NCBI RefSeq assembly: GCF_032452875.1
Contig: NC_083897.1
Location: forward strand, 14,118,854-14,182,853
Source: Bos javanicus
Lineage: Eukaryota > Chordata > Mammalia > Artiodactyla > Bovidae
Length of the DNA: 64,000 bases
Direction: 5' to 3'
Made by a program: the position numbers and the translations under genes. Numbering within the stretch: position 1 is the stretch's first letter; each line of letters begins with the position of its first letter. Below the pieces are notes generated by a model. It worked only from the letters and a program-made list of their open reading frames with translations. It had not been told where the DNA came from and did not search any database. Positions 58,216 to 64,000 of this stretch are shown here, piece after piece.

Positions 58216-60377
58216 ATTTTATCTTCTGAATCTGAGAATATCTAATGCCTACTCTTTCTTAAAGGGGAAACCAAGAAAAGCGCCTGGATTTTTCTGACCA
58301 GAGCTTTGCAGTAGTATGACAGGATTATGTAACTTGTGTTCTAGGACATTCTTCTCACTCTTTAGGCTATCAAATTTTCCTTAGTCAGATTTCAGAATAT
58401 ATGTCTGCATTTTGAAGGCATTTTTCATTGGCTTCTTTACACAATGAAAATACTTAAGGTACTGTATTTCTATTTTAACTCAGATGTGGCTTCTTTTACA
58501 CATATCTGGGGATAGACCCCACAAATCAAAATCCTTTGGAAAGTATTTTACATAAATAATTTTCTGCAACAAAACCTAGGGAGAGAGTCTCTGAGGATCA
58601 GCAAAGTGTCATGTACAGAGTGTGTAGTATTGGTCGGGTCCAGCAAGTTATCTTTCTGATTTCCCCTGTAACCTTTTACATACAGGCTGTATATGTTTAT
58701 AAAGGACATCACGGTGGAACCAACCAAGTATTTAATGGATGTGTACCCAATTCTGTGTAAGCTATTTTAGGGGTTATAAAAAGTACCGTGAGACCAGGTG
58801 CCAGCCTTCAGGGATCTTACCTAGTTAAGAGAGAAAATAACATGGGGCAACCAGAATATAAAACCTCATCCTAGTCATTATTTGTATGCCTGAGATTTAA
58901 GATATAGAGGAGATAAATGAAGGCTCAAAAGAGCATTACACAGCTGTGGAATAGGTATGACATAACATGCATGCATGTATACAGCCTTATGTAAAAGACT
59001 TGGAGATTATAGCTGACATTTTAATGATTCAGTAGTGTGATATGACTCCCATAAAAGCGACTGCAATTTTCAGCTATAGTAATTGAAGTGTAATATGGAG
59101 AACAACAAAAATTATTGGTAGATATTTAGCCTAAAAAATAAGTTGTAGGAGAAAATGGTAGCTGTCTTTAACTGTTTGAAGGAGTCCCCTAGGAGAAAAG
59201 AATAAATTGTTCATACTGTGTCCAAAATACGAGTGAAAACTAGAGGAAGACAGACTTTTGGCTCAGTATGAGGAGGGAATGTCTAAAATCAGACTTAAAG
59301 ATGATACAGGATTTCTTCGTAACAAGATTCTTTCCCTGCATTGGAGGGAAAGAAAGTTTACTATCAGATGGGAGTGGGAAGATGGCAGTGGTCCCAGACT
59401 TTCAGTCTTCATGGACCAGTAAAATTGAAATGAAGGTGTGGGGAGGCGGCACAAATTAGGGTAGCCAGTCTTATTTTGCCAAATAAGAACACTAAACAAA
59501 ATCAACTACCAGCTACTACATTTCATGTAAGAAAGGTGATTTTTGAAAAATGCTCCAGGAGTAGGAAGAACATGATCTTCTAATAGTCCTTTAAATGAGA
59601 TACATTTAGCTGAAAAAAGGCACTTGGTGCCCTTATTTTCTTTATTTCAATTCAGAATTGTGAAAATTTCATTAAAGAACTACTGGGCTAACTGACCAGA
59701 GATTGTGACTGGCCTTTCTGCTCCCTGCTGTGGCTTTGCCCCCTGCCTTTAACTGCATTAGTATTATTCTCTGAACCCTGAGTACATCTTTATTAAAAAG
59801 CAGGTAGCAGGTAGTCAAGTCAGGCTTCTTCTATAATGAAGAGTTGAAAGAAGTGATAAAGAGAGCTTTCGAGAGAAGCATAGCTGCCTTTTGAAATGTT
59901 TGACTGTTTTGGGAAATCTCTAAATTAGTGACTGGAAAGGGGATTCCCCCTCCCCTAAACTTAGAAAAGGGATGTGCTAGTTCCTTGCTTTTCCATGTCT
60001 ACCCTTTCATTGTGTGTGTCATGTGTTGCTATTATTTGTAGTTTTAAAATATGGGCATAACTGAAAATGTTGATAAGGTAGTATTTAGTACTCAAGACTC
60101 TTCTTTCAAGCTGCAGCTGATATTTAAAGTACTTATTCCTACTTTGCTTTTTCGAATTCTTTGAAACAGTTTTCCTCCAAAAGAGCTATGTATTGCCCAC
60201 TCTGTATGTCAGATGGACTGGCTGATCATATTATGCATGAAAGGAAGTTTCCATAATTATTTTTGTGGCCTCTTAAACATTTGTCTGCATGTTAGCTATC
60301 CTTTCTGGAAAGTTGTTTTTCTGTGCTTAGTTGCAGAGGATTCCTTATGCAGAAATAAAGCAAAACCTTGTCTCCTC

Positions 60378-60522
60378 TTAAAAAAAAGCGAAAAAGTGAA
60401 AAGCGAAGTCGCTTAGTCGTGTACGACTTTTTGCGACCCCATGGACTGTAGCCTGCCACGCTCCTCTGTCCATGGGATTTTCCAGGCAAGAGTACTGGAG
60501 TGGGTTGCCATTTCCTTCTCTT
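60378..60522 (-). mobile_element. Bov-A monomer SINE
   Basis: Single antisense Bov-A unit ('gaagtcgcttagtcgtgtac' to 'gtgggttgccatttcc'). CTCTTAAAA lies on both sides. It gives rise to the minus-strand frame here. Confidence 0.88.
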
Positions 60523-60639
60523 AAAAGAGACCGTCAATTCAGTGCTAATCCCAGATTGGGCAGTAGGGGAGGTGGGCAGTAAGTATTATCTGTTAAAATA
60601 TATATATTTGAGTACTTAACTATTCAAAAAATGTAATAA

Positions 60640-60860
60640 TGGTAACTAATAGTTGTTGAATTAGGTGCCAGGTACTTTTCTAAGAGTTTTATGTGTTTTA
60701 TTTAATTTTCACAACAATCCTATGATATAGTACTTATTATTATCCCCATTTTACAATTCAGCAAACTCAGGCACACATGGTTAAATAACTTGCCTGAGGT
60801 CACAGAATGAATAAGTGGTGGTGCGAGTATTTAAACCTAGGCAAGTCTAACTTCGAATCC
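60640..60860 (-). repeat. MIR SINE
   Basis: Well-preserved antisense MIR: 'aggtgccaggtacttttcta', 'attatccccattttacaatt', 'aacttgcctgaggtcacag'. Confidence 0.85.
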
Positions 60861-61391
60861 TCATCCCTGGCCAAAGACCAGTTGAAGTTGCTTTTGAAAT
60901 TCAATAGTAGGCAGACCTTGAAGATCTGAAAAAAGGAATATTTAAGAGAAATCTGAGAAGCTGTCCTAAGAAAATAGCTTCCAGCTGGACCAGAATTTAG
61001 TAGGCAAGGCCTAGAGCAGTAGGTCTTAAAGCTTGAAAGTATCAGCATTGTTTGTAAATTTTCACATTCTCAGGCCAGACCCAGACCACCAATCAAAAAC
61101 TTGCAGAAGTAAATCCCAGCAATCTGTGTTTTAATCTGCCTTCTGGGTGATTCTGGTGCCCATTAAAATTTGAGAACCACTCATGGAGAAGGCAGAGCTG
61201 TGGGGAAAATAAAACTCCAGAGAGAAATAGCTGGGAGTGGCAGGAAAAGAAAATAGGCTGAAAAGATTGAGGGTGACAGGTCTAATGGGGGCAGGAGGGG
61301 AGGGAGGTAAGGAGGACTGGGAGTAGAATACTTTGTTAAAGAACTCAAACATCAAAGAAAAACACTATTTGTATTTATGTGCTTTAAAAGG

Positions 61392-61670
61392 CGGAGAATG
61401 CAATGGCACCCCACTCCAGTACTCCTGCCTGGAAAATCCCATGGACGGAGGAGCCTGGTGGGCTGCAATCCATGGGGTCGCTGAGGGTCGGACATGACTG
61501 AGCGACTTCACTTTCACTTTTCACTTTCATGCATTGGAGAAGGAAATGGCAACCCACTCCAGTGTTCTTGCCTGGAGAACCTCAGGGACGGGGGAGCCTG
61601 GTGGGCTGCCGTCTGTGGGGTCACACAGAGTTGGACACGACTGAAGTGACTTAGCAGCTTAGCAGCAGCA
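61392..61670 (+). mobile_element. BOVA2 SINE in SLC25A14 intron
   Basis: Complete dimer with an exact 11-bp duplication GCTTTAAAAGG at 61381-61391 and 61671-61681. Confidence 0.96.
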
Positions 61671-62330
61671 GCTTTAAAAGGACAGGGACAAGGAGATTCA
61701 CTAGATGGATATATGTTAAATGTCAGAGAGAAGAGGGACATCATCCATGTTGCTGTCATTCCTCAGAGAAACAAAGGAAGGTGAAAAGGTGCTTAACTTG
61801 GCCTGGGCCTAGTGGGAGGAGGTTTTGTGTAGCTGGAAAGTAGCTAGATGAAATAAAGTTTAGTGGAGAGATGAGAGGGCTAAGAATATGAAAGGGTAGT
61901 GATGCCAGTCTGTGCTTTGCACCTGAATCAAGCTAACAATACGATGAACTGCTTTTATGAGATGCCTCAGCCTATGTAATTTAAACTCCAGATTCCTTCA
62001 CTTGTAATTGTCTAGTTGAATGTCTTAAGTTGGGTGTGCTAGATGGACTGAAACCTCTTCTTTGGGTGGGATGGGGATAAAACACTAAAGAAACTAAAGA
62101 ATGTGAAGTGCACAGGTTGACATTTGAGTGAATCGCACACTTACCCCTACAGAAAGGCAGTAAAGAACACATTCATGGTCATCTATCACATAAAACAGGA
62201 GCCTTCATTTTGTGTCATTCCACTTGGTAGGGTTTTTCTCTATGTCTGTTTTGTTTGCTCTAAGTTGTGATCATACACTGACAGGTGCTCCTCACTCTTG
62301 TGCCTTGTTCTGATTTGTGTTTATTTTTAG

Positions 62331-62424
62331 CACCAGAAAAGTGCCACTGTAAGCCATGAGATGTCTGGTCTGAATTGGAAACCCTTTGTGTATGGCGGCC
62401 TTGCCTCTATTGTTGCTGAGTTTG
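62331..62424 (+). CDS. SLC25A14: SLC25A14 second coding exon, residues 26-56
   Basis: The 94-nt exon is bounded by TTATTTTTAG| and |GTAAGA. It codes for HQKSATVSHEMSGLNWKP followed by FVYGGLASIVAEF and the first base of the next codon (phase 1). This is the known UCP5 sequence just before and into the first transmembrane helix of the first carrier repeat. The Px[D/E]xx[K/R] signature follows in the next exon, beyond the window. The internal ATG (MSGLNWKP) could start a shorter form lacking the hydrophobic N-terminus. The Ala of KSATV is Thr in the human protein as I recall it. The remaining exons are not in the window, so the gene is partial here. Confidence 0.96.
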
Positions 62425-62540
62425 GTAAGAATGTAGAAACCGACATATCTGCTCCTTTAGGGTATAGATACGGGTAATGTTATTTTTGGTAAAAAGTGGA
62501 GAAAAAGAAGCTTGCCTATTTGTTTTAAAAACTTGTCTCA

Positions 62541-62606
62541 TACATCAACATGGATCATCCAGAAACCAACACGACACTGTAATTATCCTTCAATTAAAAA
62601 TAAGAA
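62541..62606 (+). mobile_element. 66-bp L1 3' stub with target duplication
   Basis: Only the last bases of an L1 3' end ('accaacacgacactgtaatt') and an A-rich tail are present. A 14-bp duplication AAAAACTTGTCTCA lies at 62527-62540 and 62607-62620. It sits 116 bp after the exon 3 donor. Confidence 0.85.
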
Positions 62607-63281
62607 AAAAACTTGTCTCAATTCTATCAAGTAATATTTTCTGGGAAAGTACTACTACTGCAAGTGACGTTAAGAAAAGTCAAACTTAGGATGCTGTTTT
62701 GGTGGTTTAATGATTTAATTTGCTAGGCTTAAGAAGTGTGCATGAAAATATAGAGGAGTTCGGTAAGATAGCGGTTTCTGCTATAGTCTTATACTAATGA
62801 CCTTTCCTGTGTGCTAAGTTGTTCATAAATTTCTTAGTAAGTATTCAAACTCCTTGTTGTCAAACCTCTTTCCCATTTTGGAAGAAAATTGACCAACAAG
62901 ATCAAACTAGATTCTTCTCTTTTTTATTTTAATTTTGAAGTACTTTTAGATTGTTTTTCATTTTCCAGATCCTCTTTCCTAAATTGTTTGTTGAGTGACC
63001 CTACTAGCTTTTCTTGACTTTCTTGTCATGAACTCTGGTGTTATGATATCGGGGTCATCAGTGACCAGAGTTGCATAATCACTTAATCACTGTGTTAGTT
63101 TTAGACCTTGAAATAGTCCTTGAAACATTTTGCCAATATAATGACTACTTTGTCTGTGTTGATGTAATAAGAGAAAGAAGTTTGGTTAAAGAAATTTTCC
63201 TGCTAAACACTGTGCTGGTTAGTCCTGAATTACCCAAGGAACCAGATGAGTAGGCTATTTAGTCCCGTTTAGGACTTTACC

Positions 63282-63557
63282 CGGAGAAGGTAATGGCACC
63301 CCACTCCAGTACTCTTGCCTGGAAAATCCCATGGATGGAGGAGCCTGGTGGGCTGTAGTCCATGGGGTCGCTGAGGGTCGGACACGACTGAGCGACTTCC
63401 CTTTCACTTTTTCCTTTCATGCATTGGAGAAGGAAATGGCAACCCACTCCAGTGTTCTTGCCTGGAGAATCCCAGGGATGGGGGAGCCTGATGGGCTGCC
63501 GTCTATGGGGTCGCACAGAGTCGGACACAACTGAAGTGACTTAGCAGCAGCAGCAGC
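63282..63557 (+). mobile_element. BOVA2 SINE
   Basis: Complete dimer with an exact duplication AGGACTTTACC at 63271-63281 and 63558-63568. Confidence 0.96.
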
Positions 63558-63911
63558 AGGACTTTACCATTATCTTTCATAATGCTAGAAAACTGTTTCT
63601 TATAAACAGATAAAAGAAAAACCCACAAAGCTTTGTAACAGTATTTAAGAGTATGTGGAGCAGCAATCCCATGCTTTCCTATCTTCTTTGCAAAAATTTG
63701 CGGAGATTTTATGAGGGGGAAGTAGGGAGACGAGGTGGGAGGTGGGGCAGAAGGAAGAGACAGATAATTGCCAGATTGTATGTTAAGATGAAATTAAAAC
63801 AACATGTAAGTTATTTTGCATTTATAGTGTGTTAGGTCTATGCTAAAGCACTTTATTATATCACAGTTTCAGTTATACTGTGGGTCAAATCCTGCTGCCT
63901 AGATATAGTAC

Positions 63912-64000
63912 GGGAGAAGGCAATGGCAACCCACTCCAGTACTCTTGCCTGGAAAATCCCATGGGCAGAGGAGCCTGGTGGGCTTCAGTCCATGGGGTAG
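63912..64000 (+). mobile_element. BOVA2/Bov-A SINE, cut by window end
   Basis: Start of a Bov-A unit ('gggagaaggcaatggcaacc') that continues beyond the window. Confidence 0.9.

Larger units (their letters stand above)
57067..62330 (+). other. SLC25A14: SLC25A14 intron between the first two coding exons
   Basis: A 5.26-kb intron from GTAAGC to TTTTTAG. Recognised contents are an L2 (57330-58215), an antisense Bov-A, a MIR and a BOVA2. It contains no BovB, in contrast to the upstream intergenic DNA. No other exon is evident. Confidence 0.85.

Overview
This is a gene-poor, repeat-dense stretch of nuclear DNA from a ruminant, almost certainly a bovid. The diagnosis rests on lineage-specific repeats: nine sizeable BovB (RTE-type LINE) segments, many BOVA2 and Bov-tA SINEs, CHR-type tRNA-Glu SINEs, and ruminant L1 3' ends, layered over old mammalian L1, L2, MIR and one MaLR LTR. 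Nothing bacterial, viral or plasmid-like is present. The apparent ORFs are almost all fragments of L1 or BovB ORF2, their antisense shadows, SINE read-throughs or CpG-island artefacts.

The one gene I can identify from its protein is SLC25A14 (UCP5/BMCP1, mitochondrial carrier family), whose 5' end lies on the + strand at the right of the window. A CpG-island promoter sits at about 56.2-57.1 kb. A probable non-coding exon 1 ends at 56689. Exon 2 (56820-57066) carries the start codon at 56992, and exon 3 is 62331-62424. The remaining exons lie beyond 64000. SLC25A14 is X-linked in mammals, so this is probably the ruminant X chromosome. Exon 2 ends in two GT donors 9 nt apart, which explains the known long and short UCP5 isoforms (with or without Val-Ser-Gly).

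Layout: 1-14.5 kb is L1, BOVA2, BovB and L2/MIR, with an unusual composite retro-insert at 4240-5207. A small CpG-rich patch lies at 14.8-15.0 kb. From 15-26.6 kb there are old L1s with nested SINEs, a BovB-in-BovB nest and an MaLR LTR. A large CpG island at 28.7-30.25 kb is probably the promoter of a second gene; by mammalian synteny ZNF280C, transcribed leftward, is the leading guess, but no coding exon of it was found. From 33.4-40.3 kb there is a deep stack of nested insertions in one old L1. A near full-length BovB (43.3-46.5 kb) and a head-to-head BovB pair (51.3-55.9 kb) follow, then the SLC25A14 promoter.

I found no novel multi-gene system. The most informative local signals are the tandem splice donors, a possible spliced upstream ORF, the composite retro-insert with perfect target duplications, the BovB insertion that deleted its target, a 51-bp inverted repeat enclosing an L1 scrap, and a perfect palindrome beside an exact 73-bp tandem duplication. 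Stretches not listed below (about 2100-2700, 2970-3770, 10130-10940, 13810-14585, 17040-17600, 20030-20500, 20620-21300, 30860-32090, 41565-42400, 47590-48385, 58220-60370) show no gene or repeat I can name with confidence.
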